A stretch of 64,000 nucleotides of DNA from Acanthosepion pharaonis (GCA_903632075.3 CAHIKZ030001780.1:1032501-1096500); one strand, 5' to 3'; shown: positions 22,829 to 34,639, numbered from the stretch's first letter. The notes: generated by a model from the letters alone, not told the origin. Numbers and translations: made by a program.

Positions 22829-23039
22829 TTAAAAAAGAAAAACAGACCACTTTAAAATATTAGCTCTGGATTTACATTGAGCTCTCAGGATTTCATCCTC
22901 CTTGGGATAACCCATACGGATTACCAAGTTCTTCATAACTTATATATATATATATATATATATATTTGTAGAGAGAGAGAGAGAGAGAGAGAAAAACAGA
23001 GAGAGAGAGAAATCGATACTGTCGATCTTGACCTCAGAG

Positions 23040-23084
<45 letters not shown>

Positions 23085-23085
23085 G
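22787..23085. repeat. TA, GA and TA microsatellites around short unique sequence
   Basis: (TA)n at 22787-22825, 22939-22967 and 23043-23082, with (GA)n at 22968-23010. The 110 bases between the first two tracts are unidentified. Confidence 0.95.
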
Positions 23086-23129
23086 CACTATCTCTGACAT
23101 TGAACCCTTTTAACCCAAAATACCTTAAA

Positions 23130-23590
23130 ACTATATTTTCAATGCCTATATGGGTTGATCGACTAATGTGCTTTCATCAATGGCAGACCATCAATGGCGA
23201 ACGATCAGCTAACGCATGAGATGAAATGACATGCTATAATTGTTGCGATACACGCAAAGCACTGCCATATTGAGACTGCTCGTATTTTGGAAGTCGTCAG
23301 GTTATTTGTGTGCAAAGTTCGAAAGGAGTTGGAAGCCTCGCCATACTTGAGTATTGCAGGGTAGTTGAACGGAAGACTAATCAACGTTCACACAATACGA
23401 CTTTTTCCATGAAAGTCTACATTAACCAAGTAATGTCCAGTAACATTACAGACCATATGTGTATATGTCAACGATTCCGTTCGCGTAATGAAGTTACCAT
23501 TACAACTAAATATGTAATCCAATCATTACTGTATCTGTGTTCCAAGTTCTGTATCAATAAATTTAGTTGTTTTTAAGATGTGACTATTTT
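23130..23590 (+). pseudogene. Second mariner-type transposase with internal deletion
   Basis: The reading starts near ATGGCGAACGATCAGCTAAC (23192). One frame gives AIIVAIHAKHCHIETARILE and KVRKELEAS, the N-terminal helix-turn-helix of a mariner transposase. Around 23340 it passes without a gap into EYCRVVERKTNQRSHNTT and QRFRSRNEV, which belong to the far C-terminus of the same protein class, just after the position of the last catalytic Asp. The whole catalytic core (roughly 200 residues) is therefore missing. Stops and frame changes are also present. It is a non-autonomous deletion derivative, MITE-like in structure; terminal repeats were not resolved. Confidence 0.82.
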
Positions 23591-23639
23591 ACGTACGATC
23601 TTCAATGTATCCTCAAAATATCTTGCTTATCTTATATTT

Positions 23640-24185
23640 TTCTCGCCTTCTTGCACATTTTATAAACCTACTATCCGCCCATGAAGTTGAATACTGCTGC
23701 CATATCTTGTCTGATGTTCCTGCTGTATATCTCGAGATTCTTGACCGCGATCCTTACCGGGATCTCGTCTCCTCATTTTCTCATCGACGTGATATGGCTT
23801 CCCTCTGTTCTACAAATATTTTTATTGCAATTGTTCTGATGAGCTTTTTTTTCCCTGGTGGATCGACTACATGAATTTAAGCGTGCTACTAGATTAGTAA
23901 CTAGGTCTCTCCATTTTTCTGTTGAACTATCTAGATGCAATCACCACCTACTCTAACAGTTCCTTTTCTCGCACTTCCAAGCTGTGAAACTCCTTTCCGA
24001 TTTCTTGCTTCCCTGATAACTACAATCTTCAAAGATTTAAATGCAACGTCAATTGCCATCTTCTGTTTTGTAGATGACTGTTTCTTTCTTGTCCATTTCT
24101 CAATCTTCCCTATTCTCAGCCTTCTCATTCTCTTTCACTCCCTGTGCCCCCTGGATTCTAGTGGGATTCCCGCCTTGCTTGGAGT
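23640..24185 (+). pseudogene. Jockey/CR1-like LINE ORF2 C-terminus and 3' UTR
   Basis: Plus strand: HEVEYCCHILSDVPAVYLEI, then a decayed segment with SSFSHRRDMASLCS, and after frame changes LHEFKRATRLVTRSLHFSVE. The 3' UTR ends CTTGGAGTGAAACT, where the usual ATGATT is replaced by the TA tract at 24190-24240. Confidence 0.88.
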
Positions 24186-24187
24186 GA

Positions 24188-24189
<2 letters not shown>

Positions 24190-24240
<51 letters not shown>
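24190..24240. repeat. (TA)n microsatellite
   Basis: About 51 bases of TA between a LINE end and a Penelope-like fragment. Confidence 0.98.
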
Positions 24241-24241
<1 letters not shown>

Positions 24242-24244
24242 GAA

Positions 24245-24830
24245 TTCTATCACATCCACAATCAAAAAGAATCTATGCAAACTCAACATAAAATGTGCTA
24301 ATACTAACTGCAAAATAATAAAAGGCTCAGTCAATACTAAACAAAACAATAAGCTAAAACTTTGACAGAGGTGTTTACTTCATCGCCTGTAATAATTGTC
24401 ACAAAAATATCCCGGAAAAACGTCAAGGAATCTAAATAAATATGAACATAAAAGGGACATTTAACAAAATAATACGTCAAGTACCTTGGTTGCTCACCGT
24501 AACGAGATGACTGGCCACAATTTTAACATAAAAATGCTACTCTAATCAAAGGAGAAATAATTCACTATGACTTAAATATCTAGAGGTTGCCTTAATCGAA
24601 AGGTCATCTAATTTGCGCCCTGGTTCTTACAATATTTCAACATTTCTGGCAGATTTTATAATATCACAGCGTGAGATACCTATTTACAAAAGTGATGAAA
24701 AGAAATAGAAAAAGAACCTAAATGTATTCGGCTAAATGAAAAAAATCTAATATCCCCAGCATCCCTGTCCTGCACACATGTATTCGAACCAACATAGCAA
24801 ATTTAGTCCGATGAAACATGTCACAAGTAA
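24245..24830 (+). pseudogene. Penelope-like element, GIY-YIG domain and 3' UTR
   Basis: Same subfamily as 10.93-11.56 kb. Plus-strand pieces: LCKLNIKCANTNCKIIKG, VNTKQNNK, YPGKTSRNLN (the YIG motif, here with Ile to Pro) and YEHKRDI, then VAHRNEMTGHNFNIKMLL. Stops and at least one frameshift. The YPG change removes a conserved residue of the endonuclease. The 3' UTR with CCAACATAGCAAATTTAGTC pairs with that of the other copy. Confidence 0.85.
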
Positions 24831-25329
24831 ACTTTTTTCCACTTTGTCATGAAATTTACCCAATACTGTTCTTGATCTTGATCGTTTTGATGGCGAATAT
24901 ATCATCCTAACGAAGTCTTCCTTAAATATATCATAAGAGGTGATAAAAAATGGGTTACATACAACAATGTTCAATAAAAATGAGAGAACATTGACATTGA
25001 TTATTGAAATAAATCTCCACAACCGACCTCCACAAAAGTTGAGCTTCATGGAAGAAAAGTAATGTTGCGTGTGTGGTGGGATCATTGGCGTAGTATCATT
25101 CTTAAAACGAATTGAGACGCTAAATGTACATTTTTATAGGTCAATCTGTTGTCCTGCATTCATCAATCGACAGATCAGGGGCTGCACACGGTAAGAATAA
25201 CACAGGAAAAAAAAATCGCATCATAGCCTTGAGCATTTTTTTCTCAGAAGGTATCGAAGAACTGTGCCTGATAAGCGACAACAAGCGATTGCAAATGAAC
25301 AAAATGTAATTGTAATCAGGCGGCCTAAC
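24831..25329. other. Unassigned AT-rich DNA
   Basis: A 112-codon minus-strand open frame (24747-25085) overlaps the Penelope 3' UTR and has no recognisable domain. Confidence 0.4.
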
Positions 25330-25390
25330 GATTGCGTCTAGCATGAAACAGCCTGTCGCCTCTGAGTGTTGACTTCAATGTTCACTTTCA
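25330..25390 (-). repeat. Palindromic repeat family P, half copy
   Basis: On the minus strand: GTGAACATTGAAGTCAACAC, CAGAGGCGACAGG and TTTCATGCTAGACGCAAT. Matches the copies at 21.3 and 54.4 kb. Followed on the plus strand by (TA)n at 25394-25420. Confidence 0.75.
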
Positions 25391-26040
25391 TATTTATATA
25401 TATATATATATATATATAATTATTTTTATAAAAAAAAATTATAACATAAGTATGTTATAAAATCACTACAAAAATAGCTATTTTGTTTCAACACACTCTG
25501 TGTCTTATCAAGTGATGATGTTGAAAAGAAAATAAATGGTTTTAAAAGTTTCAGATTAATTAACGATCCTACAGTAGGGGGAAACATTGTTACAAAAGCT
25601 AGAATAACCAATCAAAAACGAAGTATAGAAAGATTCAAAAGCTTGACAACGTAATCCTGCTGTAATAGCTATTCAGATCTTTTAATACGTGTAATATTAA
25701 AAATAATTTATACTAACTAATAATTATAAATTTACATGATAAAATTTAATATTAAAATTAAAAACTGGCAATTTTTAAAATCCAAATTTAATCACTATTA
25801 AGTTTAAAAACTACAAAAATTATTGAGAAAAGAAAAATATATATGTTTATTCAATTCATTTCTTCATTGAAATTACGTTCGACAAGACAAGACGCTATAA
25901 TACATCCGGTCATTTGATAATACATGTATATATATTTTCTCTTTTTTCCTTTCTTTTCCGTTTTTATTTTAAAGTTTGTGAATATGGTCTTAAACTCACG
26001 CGTGACACAACAAAAAACACAATCAGATTATAATACATAA
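25391..26040. other. AT-rich DNA, nothing recognised
   Basis: Contains a short TA tract (25394-25420). No coding signal. Confidence 0.45.
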
Positions 26041-27480
26041 GCATCCAGACATAATTAGATACACACACACACACAAACACACAAACACACACACACACAC
26101 TAAAAAAAAAAAAAAAAAAGGAGAAGTGGGGGGAATACATGAACATCTCTACAGCCCTTTATGAAAAAAAGGAGACGTGAAACTAACACTTATACACACA
26201 CACAGTTAAATGTGAATACACTCTACATACATATAGACACCGATATATACACATACATACATCCACAGACAATGGCATAGACATTGAGAAATCACAACCA
26301 GTAAATATTTCAGACTTAAATAAATGCTAACCACTTATTGAATTATAACTTAAGGGAGCAAATATACAAAGATAAAAATGTTTAAAATAATATTATTTAA
26401 TATATTAAAACGAAAATTCTAAAACCATAAATATCAATAAAAATATATATATTATTAATCATATAAGTTGATCATAGTTTCATTATATATTTGGCAAAGA
26501 AAAACAGGATAAAAGAAATCCACAAATATATACATATATATATATATATACACGGCAAAAAAACAAATTAACACACATAAATATATACTCATACATACAT
26601 ATACATACAGAAATACATACAAATAAATATATGAACATAAACATATACGTACATATACATATCTATGATAACAAGTACACATGTACGCACATATACATAT
26701 AAACCTAAATACACACACATATATACACATAGACTTTTATGCACACATACTTAGATATATAAAAAAAACAGTCATGATATACCAAAGTTTCCATACCCAC
26801 ACATACACACAAACAAACTCATACATAATAGGTGCCAACACACACACATATATATATACATACACAAACATACATAAATATATATACACACATACATACA
26901 TATCTACAAATAAACATATATATATAAATAAATATATCTATCTACAATAACAACTACCCATATATACATGCATACATAAAAATACAACAACATTCAACCA
27001 AATACATATCTAAACGAACTAACATATAGATACATAAATATACCTTCAAACACCAACACACAGCAATATACATATAGTCTAACATACAAATATATAAACA
27101 CATTCATACAAACAGAAATATACTTAAATATAAATACACATACACAATAAAATAGGACATACAGATATATATATATATATACACACATATATATATATAT
27201 ATATACATACACATACACACATACACATACACATACATATATATATACAAATATATCGTGGCACAAAGCCGAAATTAGGGGGTACCCAGTGAGGAACGAA
27301 CTCATTCCTCAGTCGCACCTAATCTAGCGAACCATGCTGGCCGACCATTATACTGCCGTGATTTTATCATACATATACATGTACATACTCATACATATAC
27401 ACATACACACACATACATACATATACACACATACATACATATATATATGCATATATATATATATATATATCCAACCACAT

Positions 27481-27519
<39 letters not shown>

Positions 27520-28140
27520 CAAACATATATATATATCTACATACATACATACATACATACATATACACACATACACACACAAATACATACATATACACCC
27601 ACCCATACACACATACATATATAGGCACACACATACACATATACAGCAACAATTATTAACCTTTTCTCTTATAATCTACCTTACCTTCCCACATAATATA
27701 TATATATATATATACACACACACTCACATATATATACATACATACACACCCCACACATACACCCACACATATAAAAAAACAAAAAAAAAACCATAAATAC
27801 ATTTATACACCAACCTACACATTCCTCAGTGCAAATACTCTAACCAACACATAAATAAATATATACACATTTACACCAACACTAATAACACTATGCAGGT
27901 AAGCAATACACACTTATATCGTAAGTATGACCATCATGCAATAAAAATACTAATCTATTAAAAATACAGCGACATATCATTATTATTTAAAGTATACGAC
28001 CCCTACACTAAGTTCATATATATATATATATATATATATAAGTTCATATATATATATATATATAATTATTTATTAAAAAAAAAATATGATATATAAAAAA
28101 AAATTAAAAAAATATATATATAATTAATTAAATTTATTTA
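26041..28140. repeat. About 2 kb of CATA/CACA/TATA simple-sequence DNA
   Basis: Long stretches built from ACATACAT, ACACAC and ATATAT with scattered unique bases, an A-run at 26102-26119, and a SINE embedded at 27257-27365. All open frames are repeat translations (poly Tyr/Ile/His/Thr or Cys/Val). Confidence 0.95.
27257..27365 (-). repeat. tRNA-derived SINE, family S2, inside simple-sequence DNA
   Basis: On the minus strand: CAGTATAATGGTCGG (A-box-like), TCGCTAGATTAGGTGCGACTG, GAGTTCGTTCCTC (B box), CACTGGGTACCCCC and GGCTTTGTGCCACG. Matches S2 copies at 57.0 and 60.2 kb. It ends within the microsatellite region on both sides. Confidence 0.82.
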
Positions 28141-28990
28141 AAAAAATATGATTCCAAATGGCTACATTAAATGGAAGATTGTTAATGATAATTGACAAGT
28201 CGGGGAAGGTGAGGGTGTTAAAATAGAATATTTAAATTTTATTTTATTTGGGATGACCGTAACATGCCCATAAAGGGTGCCTCCATGAAAAATTGCACAT
28301 TATTAAACTTGATTGGCTATTAAATAATACCAAAAAATCTATTAAAAAATAGATACGAGTTAACGGTTTTTGGTAGGCATCATCAGATTTTTGGTTTGAA
28401 ATAAAAAATTTTATATAACTTGTTTAACAAATAGCCCAATCATCAGATTCAGAATTAATACAACATTTATTTTCTAAATTATTAAGTTACAAACTTGCAT
28501 ACAATTAATAACACCCTTGTTAATCCATAGCCCAAATTAGTAGTTTAAATGAATATATTACAGGGTTAATTAGAGCTAAGATTGTCCTAGTTTTCTTGTC
28601 AAAAAAAACAAATGGAAGATTTTACGAAATGAAAAATTGCACATTATTTTCTAAATAATAATAATTTTATATGACACAATTCATCATTTCATAATAAATA
28701 AAATAAAATAAAAAATAAACCCTTCATAATCCATAGCCCATAGATAAAAGATAACCCTTTATGAAGTCGCCAAAAACAAACGTTACGAAAGTTTTCTCTT
28801 TAATACATCTAAAATAAAATAAAAAAATTTTTGACACCCTCATCCGTTTCATTTTTGACCCCTGACTTGACACCTTGAAAGTATCTCTATACCGCTACTT
28901 ATCATTAACACCCTACACTCGCCTACCCATTTTAGACAATTCGCCCTAGCTGTTACCATGGTGATTTTGATTTCAATTTTTTAACACAAG
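28141..28990. other. AT-rich DNA, possibly Penelope-related
   Basis: Two CATCAGAT motifs (28380 and 28442) and TAACGGTTTTTGGTAGGCATC (minus strand GATGCCTACCAAAAACCG) resemble untranslated parts of Penelope-like elements. No protein motif is readable. Confidence 0.3.
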
Positions 28991-29274
28991 TAAATTTCAG
29001 ATATACGTTATTCCAACAAAAATTTCGCTTGAGGATGGAACGGAGCCTTTTTAATTTCAACTCAATTTAATTTAAAGGATTATATTGAAGTTTTCGGCTC
29101 TTGTTTTGAAACATGAGACCTCTTATGTAGCGATTTGGAATCATATTTTTAAATAAATAATTATATTTATGCTCTACTTTTGTATCGAGCACTATTTTTT
29201 AAAATAATAACTAAAATACTAAGGAACTTTGGACTATTTACCTAACCAGTTCCTTCCTATTTTCTATATATTTT

Positions 29275-29332
<58 letters not shown>
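28990..29332 (+). repeat. Interspersed AT-rich repeat ending in (TA)n, partner of 5.3 kb
   Basis: See the 5300-5588 copy for the shared motifs. The TA tract at about 29278-29332 follows the same 3' portion. Confidence 0.7.
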
Positions 29333-29334
<2 letters not shown>

Positions 29335-29339
29335 GACAC

Positions 29340-30540
29340 TGATGGTTAACGCCTAACAAACCACGTAGTTCAGTAAATTATTTTGAGTTTAAAGCGTTTA
29401 CAAGCGCACTGATTTTTGTAAACTAAGTGCTCAATAAAAAGGGTAACAATATCAAATAGATAAAAAATTCAAACGACTTATCTTTCTGGCGTCAAGTTTC
29501 GCAGATACACCTCTCGTCAAGGTCAGATAAATCTCTTGAATTTATTAATATATATCATATTTGTATATGCGACATAAGAATAATCTTTAATACCGAAAAT
29601 ATAAAAATTGACCGGTTTAGGTTTAAATGTTTTCATGTTATGATGATTTTAACGTTTAAATACTGGCACCTTTAAAAGTCTTTTTTTTTTTAGTACACGT
29701 TTGATTTTCATGTGACCTTGTCTGACGTGAGGGAAAGATTTGTTAGAGGCACTGTCGTTGTCGTCCCTACAGTACTTGAATGAATTTATTTAGTTAATTA
29801 ATTTATTATCAAGTCATGTCAGCTGTATGTTCTCTTTTTCAGATCAACAATTCCTTTAACTGATATTAATGACCCAAACAAAAATTAATTGAAAAGACAG
29901 TTTTATGCCACAAATTTGCAGGGAGCGAATAAAAAAGAAAAGAACATGATAGTGTTGCTTCTTGAATTTATTAACATAGTAATTGTGTGTTGAATCCCTA
30001 GAGTTCAACTCAGTGAAAACAGGTTGAATATTATATGAAAATTAATAAATAAGGGAACAAGACGTGATATTAACGTGACATGGACAGAGTAACGATAAGA
30101 ATCGGATATCGGAGTTTAAACAAAGGGTACAGTTCGAAATTCTCTAAAAGTTACCAGGATCGACAAGTACCGGAAATTTAATCTGATAATTTCATACTAA
30201 AATCTTTCGATCTGTGTTGTTTATTAAAAGGAATGCGACCATGTTGAAAAATTCCTTGTGTGGCGATAAATACCTATTCATCATTGGACAACAGACTTAT
30301 TGGTGTACCATGTATAAGATTAATATTAGATATTGAATTAAGTGCATTGACAAAGAAGGAGATTATGTTGAAAAATAAATGTTTTATCATCATCAGGATG
30401 TAGATTTCCTCGTGTAACTACATACAGAAAGACAGTCTTATACGTACCTTTTCATTGCTAATATTCCTCGCGAACGTGACGCAAATGCTGAATATTAAAT
30501 AGAGATTTAATTTAATTACGCCGTAACAGACTTAGTGCAG
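29340..30540. other. 1.2 kb of AT-rich DNA with no recognised feature
   Basis: No gene, RNA or repeat that I can support. Confidence 0.5.
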
Positions 30541-30605
30541 TTTTTTAATCAATTCACCCCAAGCAGGGGGATAATGCCACTAAAACGCAGGGGGGGATAC
30601 TGGGG
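30540..30605 (-). mobile_element. Jockey/CR1-like LINE 3' UTR remnant
   Basis: Plus strand TTAATCAATTCACCCCAAGC followed by GGGATAATGCCACTAAAACG is the reverse complement of the family 3' terminus. No coding part remains. Confidence 0.7.
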
Positions 30606-31195
30606 ATGAAATTGAATGAGAAGTTTTTAGAAGGAAACCCAATCGTAAATAGGAAACAAGGCATAAAACTTTACTATCGTTCAAAATACATGGGAGGAGT
30701 GTGAACCGCACGATAGGCGAATCTATCTCCCGATGTGACTTAGTTTGTGAGCAATTGTCATTTAGACATCTCACGATGTGACTTTGTGAGCAATTGTTTA
30801 AATTAAAAATATATACCATGTGTCTAATATATTCCCTTATATATAATATATACTGCTTATATATATTACTTATATATATTCTTATATAATAAATTACACA
30901 ATATCAAATATATTCCCTTCGAGTAAAAATGATTGACTCGCATTTGATATGATAGCATCCGTTTTTAGTATTAATTTAGATAAAAAAAAGTTGTTTTACA
31001 TTAAATGCTTTTGTTTGATCTTATTCAACACTAATTTCTACCAATTCACTGAAGAGGTAGATGCTAATTAGAGAAATTCTTTGACGAAACCAATAAAAAA
31101 CATGGATGAAAATGGAATAACAAAGATTGAGGGACAAACACATGAAAGAGGGACACGAGACGAAAAGACTTTCTTTTTGTTTTTATGTGCCTGAT
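30606..31195. other. AT-rich DNA with TATATTACTTATATA patches
   Basis: Nothing recognised. CACGATAGGCGAATCTA and neighbouring text (30708-30750) contain a partial direct repeat ATCTCCCGATGTGACTT / ATCTCACGATGTGACTT. Confidence 0.4.
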
Positions 31196-31560
31196 CCCTT
31201 TATGGCGAGGGTGACCGTGGCTCTTCACAAATTACTTTTGATGCTAAGTAACTTTTGATTCTTTACCCCCCCCCCCACTGGTCTCTGTTCTGCCAACCAT
31301 TCACAAAAATTCACCAAATGACTCTTTTTTTTTCTATTTCTCTTGCCTTTTGTATGTCCTGTGAGTATTACATTCTCTAAACCATCTTCCCTCATTATGT
31401 GTCCCAGATATTTCAGTTGTCTCTTTCTGAATGTCAATATCAGTTTTCCTATTTTCCTTTAGTTTTTCCCATTGATTACATATTCTGGCCGTGTTATTCT
31501 TAACACTCGTCGAATGTTAGCTTCATGTCTCTTCTTCATGTCAATAGAAACAGACCGATG
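31196..31560 (-). pseudogene. RTE-like LINE ORF2 C-terminus
   Basis: Minus-strand frame reads FRKRQLKYLGHIMREDGLEN, VILTGHTKGKRNRKKK, then after a C/G homopolymer break (31265-31277) the end near TVTLAIKGSG. Upstream codons MKKRHEANIRRVLRI fit the same tail. The KRQLxxLGHIMR...GLEN...LTGxxxGKR motif is shared with the fragments at 59.9-60.7 kb and resembles the C-terminus of RTE-type LINEs. Truncated and frameshifted. Confidence 0.85.
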
Positions 31561-32140
31561 AACTGATTGTTTGTTGTTTTGTTTTGGGTTTTTTTTTACA
31601 ATTCTCAACCCTTTGAGGATTATTTAAAGTCAAAACATATTTTTTATTGTTACAATAATTCTTTTCGTTCGAGTAAATATTGCATTAACAATGACCTCTT
31701 ATTATTTTATCGATGTATAGGTTAAATAAATCCGGTGTGAAAACCTATCTGTCTTGCTCGTCTATTTTGTTTATTTATTGAATTCATTTACTATTCGATT
31801 GGAAACTGCCTCCGTTTTCTGAAAATAAGGTCAGATGCCAGGTTTTGTACTCATACAGATATGTTATGACTCATATACTTTTCAAATATCTTAAATTTTA
31901 CAATATTGCACAAAGAAATTGATTTAATGACCAAGAAGCTAACATAAGGAGGTTGTGAGGATTAATATCGATTGAACTTCGGTTTTTACGCTTCCGTCAT
32001 AAATATCTTAATCAGCGATTACTGAAGGGTAAATCGTTCGCACAAACCGATTATCTGAATTTCAGTTCCGCATGGAGATAAATTCCGTGAAAATTAAAGC
32101 AAAGAGTATTGAATTTTTATGTAATATCGTTCCTATATTT
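31561..32140. other. AT-rich DNA, nothing recognised
   Basis: No supportable feature. Confidence 0.45.
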
Positions 32141-32340
32141 ACATTTTTTTACATTGTTCGGACTGTTGTCCACATCTTTGTTGCCATATTCACGATGTTT
32201 CGGTCGCTGTACGCTCCGGCCTTCAGGCGATTGAAATTTCGAACTGAGCCCTTTATTTCATCCACCAGGGTAGATTGTTCTAGTTTTACGTGCCATGCCT
32301 CTTACAGACGTCTTAGTTATTTCCCTTTAACTCAATTCTT
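32141..32340 (-). repeat. tRNA-derived SINE family S4, body and tail
   Basis: On the minus strand: TTGAGTTAAAGGGAAATAAC, AATCTACCCTGGTGGATGAA, CAGTTCGAAATTTCAATCGC, CGTACAGCGACCGAAACATC and GTGAATATGGCAACAAAGAT. Matches the S4 pieces at 38.7-39.2 kb. The tRNA-like head is not present here. Confidence 0.8.
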
Positions 32341-33306
32341 CAAGTTTTTGTTCCCAACTGCAGTAGACACAACTCTTTGAATCAAGTCACTAGATCCAAC
32401 CAACGCCACTGGGTCATGTGTGTCCTGGTTACTTTAATTTATATTGAGTTTAAAAACTTTGTTAATTTAAGATTTTTTGTTTTAAATTCACTTTAAAATA
32501 TTTCCAAAACTTTGTGAATTGAAGAATGTCAAGCGATCAGAGTTAAAGTGAGAGGTTTAGTAATGCAATGTTTTGAAGTTCTGCAGAGTTTGTAATTTGT
32601 TTTTTGTTTTTTTTCGGCCTGAATCAGACTTTCGACCCAAAACGGTCCTGTGTTCGGAATTGGACTTATAGCATAGAATCAAAGTGAGGATGAAGTGAAA
32701 GAATTCAAAATTATTTCCTGAAAATTAACATTGCTATTTTCTAAGCTGGACCAGGGACCAAATTAGCCCTTCGCATGAGCTAGTTTAAAAGTCTGCACAA
32801 AATTACTAACTGGAGACCCTAAACTCGCTAGGTGGCCAAAGTTGTTTTTTCACTCTCGATACAAAAATAGCCTAATACTGTTGGTATTTATTATAAAATG
32901 ACTCAAGGCAATACAATAATAATTTAAAAATAAATAAATGTCTATTTTATTGTTTTAGTTATTTATCTTTTAAATAAGTTTAATGAACGCTAGCATTTAT
33001 AAGTAGTTGCAAAATAAATGTTCTTCTCAAAAGGGGTCGCGATTGAAAACGTTTGAAATTCAAAGTTTTGAAACGTCACATGTCTTTCATCTTTGATCGA
33101 ATTCAAGACAATTAGAAGCGTTAAGCGATCAGAGTTATACAGAAGCATATTCAATCCTGTTGGATGATTTTCATTCAATATTTATTCCACTAACATCGGT
33201 TTTTTCTTACAAACCTAACACGCGCGCTTTTACTTATCCCGTTTCTCTGTAAATATAAATAATGTCACCGGAATTTAAGCAGGGCTCTTGATTCGGCCTT
33301 CATCAC
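32341..33306. other. AT-rich DNA, nothing recognised
   Basis: A short direct repeat, AAGCGATCAGAGTTA, occurs at about 32530 and 33122. No gene seen. Confidence 0.4.
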
Positions 33307-33421
33307 AATAGGTATGGAGGAGTAGATGCGAGAGACAACAATAAGCTACAGAAGAACTTAAAATTAATTGTTGCATTTAAGTATTGCATTAAGATTTAAG
33401 CTTACCTTTTAAAAGTTCAAC
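33307..33421 (+). repeat. Unidentified 115-bp repeat U, direct copy
   Basis: Matches the reverse complement of 35566-35680 end to end, both 115 bases: GGAGGAGTAGATGC, ACAACAATAA, CAGAAGAACT, TTGCATTTAAGTATTGCATT and ACCTTTTAAAAGTTCAACG. No tRNA, 5S or protein signal. Confidence 0.85.
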
Positions 33422-33499
33422 GCCGCCACTTAATTGGAAGACAATCTGACGTACTTATGGGCATGCTTTCCGTACAATACAAACAATTATTTTTATTTC

Positions 33500-33590
33500 A
33501 TGTATGACTTTCGATGAATTTCATGTATGACTTTCATGTATGACTTTCATGTATGACTTTCATGTATGACTTTCGATGAATTTCACAATT
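33500..33590. repeat. 15-bp minisatellite
   Basis: Unit TTTCATGTATGACTT with two interspersed GATGAATTTCATG variants, about six copies. Confidence 0.9.
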
Positions 33591-33751
33591 AAATTAAATA
33601 AGTTATAAAAATTGTTTTCGTTCAAATAATTCATTGCAAAATATCACGTAAAAAATTCGGCGAAAACAATCGCAATAATAAAAACTTGGGAATCTAAAAT
33701 TTCAGAATTGCTTGTCCGGATACGATCCAGCATGATTTAATTTGCTCATGG
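33591..33751. other. AT-rich DNA between two minisatellites
   Basis: Nothing recognised. Confidence 0.4.
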
Positions 33752-33831
33752 AGATGGCTTGATTGCAAAATTGAGGGCTTGATTGCAAAATTGATGGCTT
33801 GATTGCAAAATTGATGGCTTGATTGCAAAAT
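33752..33831. repeat. 20-bp minisatellite, four copies
   Basis: Unit GATGGCTTGATTGCAAAATT repeated four times with one T-to-G change. Nearly identical copies point to recent expansion. Confidence 0.96.
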
Positions 33832-34397
33832 TGTATGATATTTTGGACATTTGCCTCTAGAAATAAAGTTTGAAAAGTGTGACTCAGTGACACACTGATA
33901 TTCGCATTTATTATATAGATTATTCCGAAGATAATTTTTTTAAATTTTTTAACAAAATTTATTCAACTTGATATTTAAAATATATTCAATAACTTATCAG
34001 CTTATCTCCTGTAAAAATTCAACTCAAACAACAAGTCGTGGCCACCATATAGTAGGAACTGATATTAAACTACAAACAATTCCTGGTCATAAATAAACTA
34101 CAACCCCAGACCGCTTTCCCCGAAATAAGATACTTTACGCCCCCACCAATCGCTAACACAAACCCACAAGGCGTCTACGAGAGAAGGACTGACATTGAAA
34201 ATAAATTTAAAACAATGTTCCGAGGCAAACACTTAGAGACTGATGATAGCCGTATACAGAACGGCTTGAAATAGACTATTTCTATGTTGAGGTAATTTTT
34301 GTGTTTTTGCTGTAAAAAATACATATGTTCTGTTAAAATAAAAACATCGAGTTCTCTGTGTATCAGTTTTAATATTACTAGGATCCACCCGGATTAT
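33832..34397. other. AT-rich DNA, nothing recognised
   Basis: The stretch 34220-34275 (GAGACTGATGATAGCCGTAT, AGAACGGCTTGAAATAG) has a Penelope-like untranslated flavour only. Confidence 0.3.
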
Positions 34398-34427
34398 ATA
34401 CTAACGGATCGATTAACTGTACTATTA

Positions 34428-34458
<31 letters not shown>

Positions 34459-34500
34459 GTGTGTGTGTGTGTGTGTATAGTACAGGTAATCGATCCGTTG

Positions 34501-34506
<6 letters not shown>
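34398..34506. repeat. Inverted repeat with a microsatellite loop, then (TA)n
   Basis: Left arm 34398-34424 (ATACTAACGGATCGATTAAC then TGTACTA) is complementary to right arm 34478-34506 (TAGTACAGGTAATCGATCCG then TTGGTGTAT) with few mismatches. The loop is (GTAT)n then (GT)n. A (TA)n tract follows at 34507-34537. Confidence 0.9.
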
Positions 34507-34538
<32 letters not shown>

Positions 34539-34639
34539 CGATGGATAAATTGTCGTCGAAATTACGCGAAAACAGAAATAACACTGACATGTCATTTTAA
34601 TAGATATATTTACCAAAATTACACAAAAATATCTTGAAA

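Noticed and set aside
24747..25085. 112-codon minus-strand frame as a host exon
   Set aside because: Overlaps the Penelope-like 3' UTR, has no recognisable domain, and no splice signals could be defended.
26041..28140. Possible CRISPR-like or regularly spaced array in the CATA-rich block
   Set aside because: No conserved repeat with unique spacers; it is drifting simple-sequence DNA in a eukaryotic context.
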